This document shows, piece by piece, positions 1 to 13,234 of a stretch of DNA of 64,000 nucleotides (position 1 is the stretch's first letter; each line of letters begins with the position of its first letter). The position numbers were made by a program, and so were the translations under genes. This stretch comes from Balaenoptera acutorostrata (Eukaryota > Chordata > Mammalia > Artiodactyla > Balaenopteridae), in contig NC_080069.1 in NCBI RefSeq assembly GCF_949987535.1, positions 44,753,269 to 44,817,268 on the forward strand, given 5' to 3'. The notes beneath the pieces are model-generated. The model saw only the letters and a program-made list of their open reading frames with translations. It did not search any database and was not told the origin of the DNA.

Positions 1-122
1 GTAGTGGGATTGCTCGGTCATATGATAGTTCTATTTTTAGTTTTCTAAGGAAACTCTATACTGTTTTCCATAGTGGTTGTATCAATTTACATTCCCACCA
101 ACAGTGCAGGAGGGTTCCTTTT
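1..122 (-). mobile_element. L1 ORF2 3'-end fragment
   Basis: The minus strand reads as the C-terminal part of L1 ORF2, in the region that in the intact copies carries the [11 protein letters not shown] stretch. It closely resembles the same segment at 30885-31010 and 49130-49255. The fragment runs off the left edge and stops abruptly in intron 4 of ACO1 at about 122. It is a truncated fossil with no open frame. Confidence 0.85.
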
Positions 123-194
123 ACACACAAAAAAGACTCACACTCTGAGATTTTGCACAAAGCAGAAAACCCAAGTATTCATCCTAGTCTCTCA

Positions 195-1376
<1,182 letters not shown>

Positions 1377-1545
1377 GTGAAGTCCTGCAGGATGACGCGG
1401 GCAGGCTTAAATGGCACTTCTATGTTCTTATGCTGCATGACATTCCAATTTAGGATATTTTCAACATCATTTTTCTTCACCAAAAATTGATCACAGTTCC
1501 GAATGGCTGCCTCCAGGAGAACTCTGATAGAAAATGGTAGTCGTC
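1377..1545 (-). CDS. ACO1: ACO1 (IRP1) exon 3
   Basis: The 169-base exon has acceptor ctcctag before 1545 and donor AC|gtgagc after 1377. It completes Gly33 split from exon 2 and encodes residues 34-88, from [17 protein letters not shown] to VILQDF, leaving two bases of Thr89. Q86 in the LQDFTG motif is the conserved active-site glutamine of the aconitase family. The phase fits exon 2 (one base carried over) and exon 4 (two bases carried over), with no frameshift or stop. An open stretch continues past the acceptor into intron 2, but the splice signal and the family alignment place the boundary at 1545. Confidence 0.95.
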
Positions 1546-2602
1546 CTAGGAGTAAAAGAGAAAGTATAACAAAACAAAACCCATGAGACATCTTATTATA
1601 AGAGCTCTCTAAAGCCGAACTCCATACAGACTTGATACAAGGCATCACACTGTTCTTGCAGCAGGGGAAGAGAGTAAATTTAAACTGATCTCAACAGTTT
1701 AAAATACAAGACTATTGAATGGATTTAGGAGACATTCAGTACTAGAAAATACCAACAGCCTAGGCAAAAAGAAAATATTACAGTTAAACCTTTCATAATA
1801 AATGGTTGCCTAGCCTTGGAATCCAGTAACAGAATTTCCCTTAAGTCATCACGAAAGACATCAGTCTAGATAATTTACTGTATTACTGTTAGCAAGTAAC
1901 ACACACATACACACAGTAGTATTTCTTATGAAACCTAGTGTTTAAGAAATGAGAAAATAACCCCTTTACAATTATTATAATAAGACTAAAGAATAGTCAG
2001 ATACATCTTTCAAAGGAAATAAACCCCTAAACACCACATAGTATGGTCATTGGTAACTGTGTTTTCTAGAATAAAACAATGGTAATTCATAAGAAAAGTT
2101 ATTTTGTTTATAAAAGAAATGGTCCATCCGGATACATGAGAATTATTTACCAGTATTATCCAGAAAAGGCAAGACTACAAAGGTAGAGAAGCACAGGAGT
2201 TGGAATAAAAAAGGCTTGTGTTTTCATCCTCTTCTGCTACCTACATAGTTGTTATTTAATCGTATCATTTACTCTCTCTGGGCCTCAGCTTCCTCAGGAC
2301 TTCTTATGTTTTTAAACATAACATGATAGGGTTGTTATTCAGATTAAACAATATATATGTACAAACACTCTCTATACTAAATGTTATGTACATGTTACAT
2401 ATATATAATCATTATTATCTACTTGAAAACGAGCAATGTAAGAAAGGTGTGTATTTGTGTGGTTAACCCAAGACCATTCAGCCATCTCTGCTACTCCCTC
2501 TTCCAACTCTCCTAAAGGCTAATTTATTAAGTAGCTAACTTATTATGCAAATGATATTCCAATTACTATCAGAGCACTTACATCACAGAGCCATGTACCT
2601 AC
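1546..2602. other. ACO1 intron 2, with a MIR-like remnant
   Basis: Intron with donor gtaggt at 2602 and acceptor ctcctag at 1546. At about 2190-2400 the sequence has the antisense MIR pattern, including cctcagcttcctc and a following gttgttattcagattaaa. The rest is AT-rich, with short AT/CA runs near 1900 and 2350-2410, and no recognised element. Confidence 0.65.
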
Positions 2603-2721
2603 CATATCTTGAATCCTCCAATTTATTCAAATTGAAGAATTTCTTTCCTGGTTGTGCAGGATCCAAAGGCTCAGCGAGGTGTGCAAATGGGTTGCTCATG
2701 ATTCCTGATGGCCACGTGTCC
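2603..2721 (-). CDS. ACO1: ACO1 (IRP1) exon 2 with start codon
   Basis: The exon has acceptor ttttcag before 2721 and donor ATG|gtaggt after 2603. The first 22 bases are 5' UTR. Translation starts at ATG 2699-2697 and reads MSNPFAHLAEPLDPAQPGKK followed by the FFNLNKLEDSRY segment, 32 codons plus the first base of Gly33. This is the N-terminus of cytosolic aconitase/IRP1, with no targeting peptide, as expected for the cytosolic form. The start is chosen because it matches the family N-terminus and because no in-frame upstream ATG lies in the exon. Confidence 0.95.
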
Positions 2722-3469
2722 CTGAAAAGGACAGAGAACATTTAATTTCTACTCTCAAGGCTGGACCTTTTTTATTCAATGAGTGTTTGCCCTCTTTAAC
2801 AATTTTGATACACATTCACTTCAAGAAATCACTTATTATCTTCTCAGAGTAGGGGAAAGGTGGGACAAAAATGAATAAAAAAATGATATCCTTAGCAAAG
2901 AAAGTGGGCTCTGTGAAGCTATTTGTGAAAGCTAGGATTCACCTCTCAAGAGTACATACAATTCCAAACTTCTTTTGCCTTATCTGTATACAACTTTCCA
3001 AATTTCTTGCACTGATAAGTCATGAGGAAAAAGGGAAATGAAGGATGTGTTGCATGGTAAATCTCGAATATATGAACAGACCTCTGAGCTGGACTCATGT
3101 TTTGCTTGATAGGAGGTTAAGAGGTCCGGAGCAGGTAACATAGTGCAACTGTATAAAACTTGAACTCTGGAAGAGCGGACTTGAAAGCAGCTGTCTTCTG
3201 TTGTAACTGTCTCTGCAGCGTTTTAAATAAACCTGTTAGTTGGAAGTCTTCCCCACTCACTTTTGAGTTGGTAGCAAGAGTGAGTTCACATCAGGTAATC
3301 TTTAAGATACACTGTGGTGGCATAAAGGCCCAAACTCCCCAGATATGTTTGGAGAGGACCCTCTACCCCAGCTCTGGGCAGAATTTCTCCTTATCTTTTT
3401 ATAAATTATAAGTGGTGAACAAGAAAGGACACTGTTCCTGGCCTCCACCACACAGATAAACAGCGATTT

Positions 3470-3665
3470 CAAATAACTTAACTGTATAACTTAGAGCAAA
3501 ACACTCCAGGGTGGGAGTTGGAAGACTTGCTTTCTAGTCCTACCCCTTGGGCAAAAATCCTTTAATCGATCCATTCTCCAACAGTCTTAATTTTAAGATA
3601 ATAATAGTAACATTCCCCTATCTAATCCAAGGTTTTTATGAATAAATATTCATAAAACCTATTTT
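3470..3665 (-). repeat. MIR-like SINE remnant
   Basis: Antisense MIR-like order: a loss-of-consensus 5' part (ttggaagacttgctttctagtcc), a run resembling gggcaaaatcctttaatc, and a final segment gataataatagtaac. The copy is heavily diverged, so the boundaries are approximate. Confidence 0.5.
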
Positions 3666-3732
3666 TGGGATGACCGATATGGAATGATCAACATATTACT
3701 ATGAAATAAAAACAAGTACAATATCTTATTCA

Positions 3733-4201
3733 ACTTATGATTGGGTAACACCCTGATAAACCCGTTGTAAACTGAAAATATCGTAAGTTGAAATGTATTT
3801 AATATACTAAGCTACTGAACATCACAGCTTAGCCTAGCCTACCTCAAATATTCTCAGAACACTTACGTTAGCTTACAGTTGGGCAAAATCATCTAACAAA
3901 GAGCCTCTTGTATAACGAAGTGCTGAATATCTCATGTAATTTATTGACTACTGTACTGAAAATAAAAAGCAGGGTGGTTGTCTGGGTACAGAATGGTTGT
4001 AAGGGTATCGGTTGTTCATCCTCCTGATCGTGTGGCTGACTGGGACTCATCACAAGAGAGTATTGTACCACATACCACCAGCCCCGGGGAAAGATCAAAA
4101 TTCAAAATTCAAAGTGTGTTTCTACTGAATGCCTATCGCTTTTGCACCAAAGTGGTCAAAAAATTGTAAGTCAAACCATTGTAAGTCAAGGACCGTTTGT
4201 A
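3733..4201 (-). mobile_element. Tigger-like non-autonomous DNA transposon (MER44/Tigger7 type)
   Basis: About 470 bases bounded by related inverted ends: ttcaacttatgattggg on the left and cattgtaagtcaaggaccg on the right. The interior has the familiar blocks cacagcttagcctagcctacc, gttgggcaaaatcatctaac and gaatatctcatgtaattta. No transposase frame remains. The group assignment is from memory of the consensus and is less sure than the class. Confidence 0.7.
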
Positions 4202-4756
4202 CAGAAAACAACTGTTTGTGGGGATAACAAGTGACAAGTGGGCCTTGTCTCCATAGACAGGCCCATGTCTTCGTTCAGACACAAAAGAGACTGGTTCCTT
4301 TAAGAGGGACAGAGGCCTAGAAGTCAGGATTGGGAGAAAGACTCAGCTTCATTGTATATCCTTTGGTATTATTTGCATTTTTAACTGTACAAATATAACT
4401 GTTTGAAAACTAGTTAAAAACTTAAAAGAGATAGACGATGAGCACACCCACCATGTCTAAAGTCCAGTGCCAGGCAGTTCGGGGGAGAGGCAGCTGAGTG
4501 AGAAGCAACCCCTGCCTTCCTGGAGTTGCGAGTGCAGAGACAATGGGATGAGCCGGGCACCGACCGGCAACAGGCATGAGAGAATGAGAAGGAAGGGTGT
4601 GGTGGTCTGCCGAGCGCCTTTTTACTAGGAATCGCCTCTTTCCCCTAGTCCCACGTGGTTTTTGCAGGAGCTGTCATTTGGTGGGGGAGAGGGAAGGCCA
4701 ACTGACTTCTCTAGGAATTCCGGAACTGAAATTAAAGAAAGCCTAGCACGGGACGC

Positions 4757-4930
4757 TGGGGCGTGCCCTAGATCATCTGCAGTAGAATTACCTGGGGCTC
4801 TTTCTTGTTAAAAATAGGCTCCCGAGTCCCACCGCTGAGCTACTGAATCAGAAGGGGCTGGGGGAGGCAGCAGGAATTCGACAGTCTCCCAGGTATCTCT
4901 AGCACGTGTCCAGTTTGAGAATCATTGCTG
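4757..4930. mobile_element. MER5-like hAT element remnant
   Basis: Contains tagaattacctggggctc, the central ctgaatcagaaggggctgggg block and a terminal gtttgagaatcattgct, which are MER5 hallmarks. It is a short, non-coding Charlie-group element. Terminal duplications are not clear. Confidence 0.6.
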
Positions 4931-5854
4931 GGCACCGTGGAGGGCCAGGTGAGGAAGGTACACTGGATTCAGAAAGCAGGGAGGTACCGTGGAAAGTATA
5001 TGTTTGAGAGGGGGAGTGAATCGCAACCGAAACACCACACGGTTCAGGAAGGGGGCCTGAACAAGTGATGCGGGCAGCGCAGGGGCCTGGCAGCCAGGGC
5101 AACGTTTGCCCGGCTAAGGGAGTGGCAGCCGCTTGGCTCCGGCCGCAGGCTGCATGCAGGAATATGCCAGCCCAGTGTGGACACAGCCAAGTTTTCAAGC
5201 GAGGCTGGCAATCTGGATTTCTACACGAACATTCTTGATTTATAAATGTTGGTAACTAGATTTTTCTCAACTGCTGAGTGGGCCTGCAGCACAATGGCCA
5301 AACCAAACACGCCTGAGGGCACTACCTGACCTGCGTTCTAACTTAGCCTGGCAGATGTTTCGGAGGAATGGGAGGTAACCACAGAGAGAAAACTCAGGCA
5401 GGAAACTCTGGAAGTGGTGGGAACCCCTCGCTGAACTGGGCATGGTGGGCTGTTCATATCTTTCAAAAGCCTGAAGTCACTGAATCATCCCTAAAGGGGC
5501 TCAGTCTGCCAAAATTCTGTGGTTAAAACCAGTTGCCAAATTGTACCCATATTTGCCATGGTGCAGTGAGGACACAGGACACAACGTGTCAGTTTGCTTC
5601 CCCGTAGCTTATAAATGCCCTGGCAGAACTTTGGAAGCCTTACACGATTCCTGCTGTTCCTACCACCCTACAAAGCCAGCTGGTATTTCAGGATGGATAT
5701 AGTGACCAGTATGGCTCTTGTAGAAAATGTGTCGTATAACGCACTCTCCATCTGCCTCCTTTTTTCCTTAGAGACTAGATAATTGTGTAGTTTCACTATA
5801 TAAATGAAGGAAATTTTACTTGCAGAAGTTAGGAGAGAGAAGAGCCAATGACTA

Positions 5855-6060
5855 ATTACTAAGTGTCAGCACGTGCCAAGTGCTTCATACCATCTTCTAT
5901 AACTCTGGCAACATCTCTGTAAATTCCAGCCTATCATTACTCCCATTTTACAGCTGAGAAAAGTGCAGCTCAGAGAGATGGAAAAACTCGCCTCGGGGCA
6001 TACATCCAGAAAGAGGCAGAGCTAGGTTTTGAACTCTGGCTTTTTCCACCAGCCCCTTGG
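5855..6060 (+). repeat. MIR SINE
   Basis: Sense-strand MIR core: cattttacagctgagaaaag, cagctcagagagatgg and a degraded gaggcagagctaggttttgaac. Typical ancient mammalian SINE with approximate ends. Confidence 0.75.
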
Positions 6061-7043
6061 GGCTGCCTCTCCAGGTGTGGCAACTCCTGGTTTGAAGATG
6101 GTGCTGGCTGGAGGTCACCAACCAACCCCCAGAGCTGAAAAAAGCCAGGAGACGCATGGGCCTGAGAAATCCTCCTACAAGAGGCAGTTTTGAATACTAG
6201 AGTTGCCTTTCCTTCTTTCTAGGGGTCACCCAGCACAATGGCCTGAGCCAGGCATTGATTGTCACATGTCCCTTGCCACTCTGAGCCACAGGTCAGTGGA
6301 AAGCAACAGCAGCTGTGTTTTTGCAACCCCAAACTGGTTTTGCTTGGAAGTTGGGAAATGGACCTTCCCCCTCCACCACCACCCCCTTATAAGCCTGGAG
6401 GGTTCTGGAAATCAGAGCCACTCCACAGTTTCACTCATTCTATCACTCTTGTTTCAAATGACCTTATAGGAGTTCCCAGTGCTTTAGTAATCCCAAGAGG
6501 GAGCCAAAACAACCACATGCCAAGGAGGGTGTGAGGGGAAAGAGCTCTGGTTTGGAAACAATCCAGATCCAAAGTAGAATCTAGGCATTGTGAATGCACC
6601 TAGGTCTGCCTTACCCTGGCCAGAATCCTAGCCCATCCCCAAACCTTGAGTATTACCCCAAATTATCCCAAGATCTGTGATTTTGCTAGAAACGCCACCA
6701 ACTGGTCAGGGAATCCTGTCTACTTCCACAACCACAGAAAGCACAGACCCCACTGTTTCAATTCCTTTCTTATCTGCATTGTTCCTGCCTTTTTTTCTGT
6801 TTTGTCTAGTCCCCGTTCAATACTAATAAAAGAGAGGAATGAGCAAACAGAGAGGATCTGGGGGGAGAGGGTGGAGTGTCATCCTAGGTTTTTTCTCTTT
6901 TGGAAGAGGGAAGAATTAGTAGGCATGGAAATATGTTCGGGTTGCTGCCTCTCGTGTTCCACAGAATAAGGTGGTACTGCATGGAGGCAAAGGAAATAAG
7001 AAAGAGAAAGAGAAAAAAGAAAAGGAAAGAAGGGGAAATGATG

Positions 7044-7079
<36 letters not shown>

Positions 7080-8080
7080 CCTAAGCAATTTACCAATAAT
7101 TTTAATCCTTCCAGCTCTCCCTTACTCTTACGATACCTATTTCTCAAACTCAAAGAAAATCAAAATACTTCCGTCTTTCTTTATCTCCCATTCCTCTCAG
7201 TCTCATGCCCCTGTCTTCTATTCCATTCTATTTGAACCTAGGTTACCAGTTCTATCACTTCAACCACTTTATGTCAAAACCTTTAACTCCCTAAAGCTCT
7301 ACTATAACACCATTTTGCAAAATAAACAAAAACTAGATCAAACTGTCACTTTTCCCACATCTACATCAAAACTACTATACACTACTGGGGTGAGAATCTC
7401 AAAACAATGTGTTTGTGACAATCTTAAAAAGAGAATGCACAATTGGAACTAGAATGGGAAACGATATCTTTTAAGCAGCGAGTTTACAGCTCATTCAGAA
7501 CTTGCCCTTCCTGAACACTTGTGTTGAGAAGGCTAGGACTGCTCATATCTGCCTGGCCTCTGAATCAAGTGGGACCCATGGACAGTTCTCAAAGAAAAGG
7601 AATCCAAAAAGAGACACTTGCACCGTCTCTGAAACCCTTCACTACATCTGTTCACATTCGGAAAGAAAAGATAATTATTTGGTAGAGAAAAGGTGTCTCT
7701 CAAAGCTAACCCATCCTGAAATACCAGCTGGGTGACTTGGCATGATCCTTACAGATACATTTTGTGCATCAAAGAGTAGGGGTGGGGAAGGGAGTGCTGG
7801 ACACCAGATTTTTAAAGTAAATTACTAAAAATACTAAATAGTAGGCACAGGCAGGCAGATCTGAGACACTTAACACATGAACTACACTCCCAGTAAAAAA
7901 AGTTGAGGGAGTTCAGTGCTGGGGATCCTCTCCAGCCACAGACAGTGTTGCTGCCAACTGACCTTTGGCCTCAATTTAGGACACTGGCATGTGACTTGGA
8001 GAGGCACCTTCACTTGTACATGTGTGGCTTGGCATTGATCCATCACCACAGGCTAGGGACACTTTGATGTTAGATGTTAA
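6061..8080. other. Intron 1 stretch without recognised genes
   Basis: Apart from the purine/poly-T tract at 6995-7077 I see only unassigned intronic sequence. Short open frames on both strands (for example 6646-6969) have no homology I recognise and no codon bias. Confidence 0.5.
6995..7077. repeat. Polypurine tract followed by poly(T)
   Basis: An AAAG/GGAA-rich purine run (about 6998-7040) is followed after gatgtc by a poly(T) run of about 30 (7047-7076). The T run could be the A-tail of a decayed minus-strand retrocopy, but I found no matching target duplication. Confidence 0.7.
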
Positions 8081-8084
8081 GGAG

Positions 8085-8245
8085 GTAATGAGATAAATCG
8101 GAGAATGGTGAGCCTACCTTAAAGAACCTTACCTAGGACTACATCAGGGGACCAACATTCCCCTGATGAGGAAATAGAGGCCCTAAAAAGAAGTTGACGG
8201 TCTGGGGTCACAGGATTATAAGTGGTAGAACCAGGAGAAAATATA
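8085..8245 (+). repeat. MIR-like remnant
   Basis: Contains cctgatgaggaaatagaggccc, then ggggtcacaggattataagtgg and agaaccagg, the order seen in the 3' half of MIR. The 5' half is not recognisable. Confidence 0.5.
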
Positions 8246-8599
8246 GCTGATTTTCCCTCCCGTAAAAAAGCAAATTTCTGGCAGGGAAAACAAACAAACA
8301 AAAACACCTTAAAATCCTTCGTAAGTAGAGTTGAAAAAAGTACTACTTAGGCATATCACAGTCTTCTGGCACTTTTGTGAGTTAGTTCTATAATCATTCA
8401 CTGAACCTTCCGTGGTTCAAAATTCCAGAGAACTGACTGACAGCTAAACTTTGGGAAAACAACTTGTGGTTAAGTTTTTAACTGTCTGCTCTTGATGACT
8501 AGTTTATTCCAAGAGAGGCAGAGGAATGACAAATCAATTCTGTTGATATAAATATCAGACCCACACACCATTCATATGCAAATGAATACAAAAAAGAAA

Positions 8600-9213
8600 G
8601 ATACAGAGTAAAGTTAAGATATATAGATTGCCAACAGGCACATGAAAAGATGTTCAACATCGCTAATCGTCAGAGAAATGCAAACCACATTGTCAGTAGT
8701 TTTGCAAATCAAAACCACAGTCTCACACCTGTCAGAATGGCTACCATGAAAAAGACCACAAAAAACAAATGTTGGCGAGGATGTGGAGAAAAGGGAACCC
8801 TCATACGCTATTGGTGGGAATGTCAATTGATGCAACGACTGTGGAAAACAGTACGGAGGTTCTCAGAAAACTATAAACAGAACTACCACATGATCCAGCA
8901 ATTCCACTGCTGTGTATATATCCGAAGAAAACGAAAACACTTATCTGAAGAGATACATGCATCCCAATGTTCAAAGCAGCATTCTTTACGGTAGCCAAGA
9001 TATGGAAGCAACCTAAGTGTCCATCAGCAGATGAATGGATAAAGAAGATGTCGTGTATATATATACAATGAAATAGTACTCAGCCATAAGAAAGAATGAA
9101 ATTTTGCCGTTTGTAACAACTGGACTTGGGGGGTATTATGCTTAGTGAAATAAATCAGACAGAGAAAGGTTATCACTTACCTGTGGAATCTAAAGAATAA
9201 AACAAATGAATGA
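8600..9213 (+). mobile_element. L1 ORF2 C-terminal fragment
   Basis: Plus-strand L1: the Cys-rich C-terminal region ([21 protein letters not shown]) is readable within 8650-8994. It is followed by the usual end of ORF2 with the gaaatagtactcagccataag block. Frameshifts and stops make it non-functional. In the zinc-knuckle-like motif the His of intact copies is replaced by Arg or Tyr. Confidence 0.9.
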
Positions 9214-9790
9214 ATATAACAAAACAGAAACAGCACAGAACAGACACATAGATCAATGGGACAGACTATAGAGCCCAGAAATAAACTCACATACTTATGT
9301 TCAATTAATCTACAACAAAGGAGGCAAGAATATGCAATGGAGAAAAGACAGTCTCTTCAAAAAGTGGCGCTGGGAAAACTGGACAGCTACATGTAAAAGA
9401 ATGACATTAGAACATTTTCTAACACCATATACAAAAATAAACTCAAAATGGATTAAAGACCTAAATGTAAGACCAGAAACTAAAAAACTCCTAGAAGAAA
9501 ACGTAGATGGAACACTCTTTGACATAAGTCATAGCAATATTTTTTTGGACCTGTCTCCTAAAGCAAAGGGAACAAAAGCAAAAATAAACAAATGGGACCT
9601 AATTAATCTTAAAAGCTTTTGCACAGCAAAGGAAAACATGAACAAAACAAAATGACAACCTATAGAATGGAAGAAAATATTTGCAAATGATATGACCAAT
9701 AAGGGGTTAGTTAATGTCCAAAATATATAAACAGTTCATACAATTCAATACCAAAAAAACGAACAACTCAATTAAAATATGAGACCTGTT
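9214..9790 (+). mobile_element. L1 ORF2 fragment, out of order
   Basis: Plus-strand L1 sequence corresponding to an earlier part of ORF2 than the preceding fragment, with the [20 protein letters not shown] segment readable at 9332-9655. Because the earlier part follows the later part, this is a second insertion or a rearrangement, not a continuation. Confidence 0.85.
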
Positions 9791-10163
9791 ATAACCTATG
9801 TGGAATCTAAAAAATAAAACAAATTAGTGAGTATAAAAAAAGACTCACAGATATAGAGTACAAACTAGTGGTTACCAGTGGGGAGAGGGAAGGGAGGAGG
9901 GCAAGACAGGGGTAGGGAACTTCGAGGTATAAACTACTATGTATAAAATAAACAAGCTACAAGGATATATTGTACAGTGCAGGGAATATAGCCAATATTT
10001 TATAATAACTATAAATGGAGTATAATCTTTAGAAATTGTGAATCACTATACTGTACACCTGAAACTTATATAATGTTATAATGTTATAAATCATCTACAC
10101 TTCAATTTAAAAAAATACTTAGAAAAAAGATCAGAAAAATACATTAAAAGAAAATTTTAAAAA

Positions 10164-10379
10164 CAAAATTTTTATGTATTTATTTATTTATTTAGGCTGC
10201 ACTGGGTCTTAGTTGGGGCACCTGGGATCTCTGTTGTGGCATGTGTGATCTTTAGTTGTGTCATGCAAACTCTTAGTTGCAGCATGCATGTGGGATCTAG
10301 TTCCCTGACTAGGGATCAAACCCGGGCCCCCTGCATTGGGAGCACGGAGTCTTAGCCACTGGACCATCAGGGAGGTCCC
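10164..10379 (-). mobile_element. CHR-type tRNA-derived SINE
   Basis: Antisense copy, from the A/T-rich tail (tatttatttatttattta) through ggatcaaacccgggcccc (B box) to the head ggaggtcc. It is flanked by a perfect 19-base target duplication, taaaagaaaattttaaaaa, at 10145-10163 and 10380-10398, which fixes both ends. Confidence 0.93.
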
Positions 10380-10448
10380 TAAAAGAAAATTTTAAAAATA
10401 GATGCTCATTGTGGAAACACTATTAATCAGCTATAAAAAATGAGGTAA

Positions 10449-10754
10449 GGGGCTTCCCTGGTGGCGCAGTGGTTGAGAATCTGCCTGCCAGTGCAGGGCA
10501 CACAGGTTCGAGCCCTGGTCTGGGAAGATCCCACATGCCGCGGAGCAACTAGGCCCGTGAGCCACAACTACTGAGCCTGCGCGTCTGGAGGTTGTGCTCC
10601 GCAACAAGAGAGGCCGCGACACTGAGAGGCCCGCGCACCGCGATGAAGAGTGGCCCCCGCACGCCGCAAGTAGAAAAAGCTCTCGCACAGAAACGAAGAC
10701 CCAATGCAGCCAAAAATAAAACAATTAATTAATTAAAAGAAAAAAACTTAAAAA
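10449..10754 (+). mobile_element. CHR-2-type SINE, full length
   Basis: Sense copy beginning GGGGCTTCCCTGGTGGCGCAG, with the B box GGTTCGAGCCC, the GATGAAGAGTGGCCCCCGC body and a CCAAAAATAAA tail. A perfect 14-base target duplication, aaaaaatgaggtaa, lies at 10435-10448 and 10755-10768. This long form with the tRNA-unrelated body is the cetacean/hippo type. Confidence 0.95.
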
Positions 10755-10979
10755 AAAAAATGAGGTAATCCTACCATTTGTGACAACATGGACTTTGAAG
10801 ACATTATGCTAAGTGAAATGAGTCAGAGAAAGACAAATACTGTATGATCAGATCGCACTTATGTATAGAAGTAGAACCTAATTTAAAAAAAACACACACA
10901 ACTCACACAAAAAAAGAAAAGAAAAAGAAAATGCAAGTGAACAAAAAGAAGAAAATGAAAGTCATCTGTAATACCATGG

Positions 10980-11560
10980 TTTGGAGTTTCATTTAACATG
11001 ACTTTTAAATGTACTTGGATTTTAAAAAAAATGATTAGACCTCACATTGTTTTGTAAGTTGCTTTTTTTTCCACTCAGCAGTAGACCACAAACATCTTTA
11101 TAGAGCCATCATGTGATATTTTATATCACATTTAACTACCCCATAAAAATCTATCATTCAGATATATAGTTTATTTAAATCTCTTATTATTAAAATAGGT
11201 AGGTTGTTTCCAAGTATTAACATTCAAATAACGCTTGCAACTTTCGTATACATTTCTTCAAATAGGTCCTTAATCCATTTCCCTAAAATAAACTCGTACC
11301 TTTCAGTTCCTAGAAGTAGGACAGCTGGGTGAAAGGATTTGATATCTCCATTGGGTTGCACATCACCAGGTTGCCAGGGAAAGGCTGTACCAATTTTATG
11401 ACCCTTCTCTGAAGCAGTGAGTAAATGAAGGTGCCTAAACCAGGCAATATAATTGGTTTTTACCTTTTGCCAAATGGAGAGATTAAAAAGCTAACCTTGG
11501 GCATTTCTCTAATTGCTAGTGAAGGTGAATACCTTTCCATCCCTCTGTTAGAATCTGAAT
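10980..11560 (-). mobile_element. Ancient L1-lineage fragment (L1M/HAL1-like)
   Basis: The plus strand reads as antisense of an old L1 ORF2 end: taggttgtttccaagtatt, taaaataaactcgtacctttcag, then a gaagtaggacagctgggtgaaagg block and aaggctgtaccaatttt. Strongly diverged, with no frame. Confidence 0.6.
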
Positions 11561-11589
11561 TTCTTCTTTGGTAAACTCCCTGTCTGCCA

Positions 11590-13230
11590 GAAAGGGCAAA
11601 CCGAGGGTAACTAAGATGGCCTCTGGTGACCAAATGTTCTCATCTTTCACTGAACTATTCCTGCGGATGAGACTCAGCTCTGTAGTCCTTGAGAGGCAAG
11701 GACTGCCTGTGGCCTCTACCTGATCTTGAGACTTGCAGTCTGTAAGATTCCCCTTTACCTGAAGGGAGCCCTAAAATCTAACGCACAGTTTGACCCCATG
11801 CTCAGGTGCACTGTGAACCTAGTTGGTTATAGCAAAGTAAGTGACCAATTAGCTTACCTCACAGGCAAAATCCCCACTGGGGTCAGTGAGCTTTGCTACC
11901 TGTAACCCAGACCATTTCCAAGCCCAGGCAGCAGTCTTGCAAATGGGTTTTGTGAGGGAGCCCGAGTACAGCATATGGATAGTACAATGCTAAACCACTG
12001 CTCTTGCTAGAGGATCGCCTGGGATTATACCCCGGCTGACAGTCATGATGCCTGTTTGGTACAGCCAGATTTGTAGAGATGCTTGGAAGAGTCGACTGAT
12101 TGTAGCTAAATGCCAACGATCAGATAAAATAAGAGTCACGTTTTCGGGTCTTTTTCCAGCCTTTGGAGTATATAAATCTAAGATTTAGCTGCTTATGCTG
12201 TCGGAGTTGAATCCTCTTAGGTTGTCTTATGAGAGAGAAAGAGGCATGCATATGAATGGGCCCTACCACCAACCACAGGATTTCCATGCATCAGTGGGAA
12301 AGAGCAGAGGAGAGGCGTAACCGTGGGCAGCAGAATTCCCGTCAGTAATGGGATGGGGAGAATAAAGTTAGGGGGGTGGGGTGGGGATTGTGTGTAATCA
12401 GTTTCCTGGAGAGTTTGGATAGTTTGAAAGAGCCTTCAGGTGATTAGTTGAGAATCACTGCTCTGTGGTCTAACATACAGACGACACGCTCTCAGAATTG
12501 TTTATTTAGGATATCTAAAGACACACAAGAGTAGATTTTTTAAATCTATGCTAACAACAGAAAGAGGTTTCTTCTGTATTCATGTGGTTTACCCACCTCT
12601 CTTCCTCTCTTCTCACATTTTCCTAAATATACCCTCCCTGAATTTTCATGGCTTCCAACTCCAAAGTTAAAGCAGTATCACTGCATCTTTTAGGGTTTAC
12701 TTCAGTTCACTAAAAAGATTAGCTGTGCTTCATTTTTTTCTGTTTAAAGAGAAATTAATTGGTCCCACCCCCAAACTGACTGTTGTGTATCTAAACATCA
12801 TGCTACTTATAAACAACTTCTTGTCAAAAGTGAGATTTCAAGGATGTCTATAAACAAGATTGAGGTCAGAACCATTCAGGCCAGCAAACCACCATGGCTT
12901 GTTAACTCGGTTCTTTTACGAAGCGGAGAGCTAGAAATATTAGTTCTTTGCTTTATTTGATGCAGATGCATCTGGAAAAATGGAATAGCTGAATAGCTCT
13001 GAATAGCTCTGAATAGCCCAGAGACCAAGTCACTTCTTTGACCTTCTTAGCTGTTCATAAAAGTATTGAAAAAAAAAATACACACACACCAAAAACACAC
13101 AAAAATCTCTTAAATGTGATACTTGTAACCAAAAGAATTTTAAAGCCACAAGTGCAATTGTCTATTTTGGGAGAGAATGAAAAAGAAAAAAAAAAAAGAA
13201 AAAAAGGAAAAAGAGTAGTACTGTTGTAGG
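11590..13230. other. Intron 1 stretch, mostly unassigned
   Basis: I recognise only a short MER5-like tail (ggtgattagttgagaatcactg, about 12439-12460), a small tandem tgaatagctc array (about 12984-13018) and an A-rich/CA-rich run at 13064-13215. No exon or gene is supported. Confidence 0.5.
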
Positions 13231-13234
13231 AAAA

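Larger units (their letters stand above)
9791..10870 (+). mobile_element. L1 3' UTR and terminal ORF2 pieces, split by two SINEs
   Basis: The segments 9791-10144, 10399-10434 and 10769-10870 are L1-derived: 3' UTR text such as gtggttaccagtggggag and ctgtacacctgaaac, then acaacatggactttgaagac from the end of ORF2. CHR SINEs at 10164-10379 and 10449-10754 interrupt them. An A-rich simple run (10866-10960) follows. Confidence 0.75.

Noticed and set aside
6646..6969. 107-codon plus-strand frame near the poly(T) tract
   Set aside because: No homology, no promoter or splice context, and overlapping frames on the other strand are equally long.
10449..10530. tRNA-like sequences with A and B boxes at the SINE heads
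   Set aside because: They are parts of CHR SINEs with tails and target duplications; none is an isolated tRNA that could fold with an anticodon stem.
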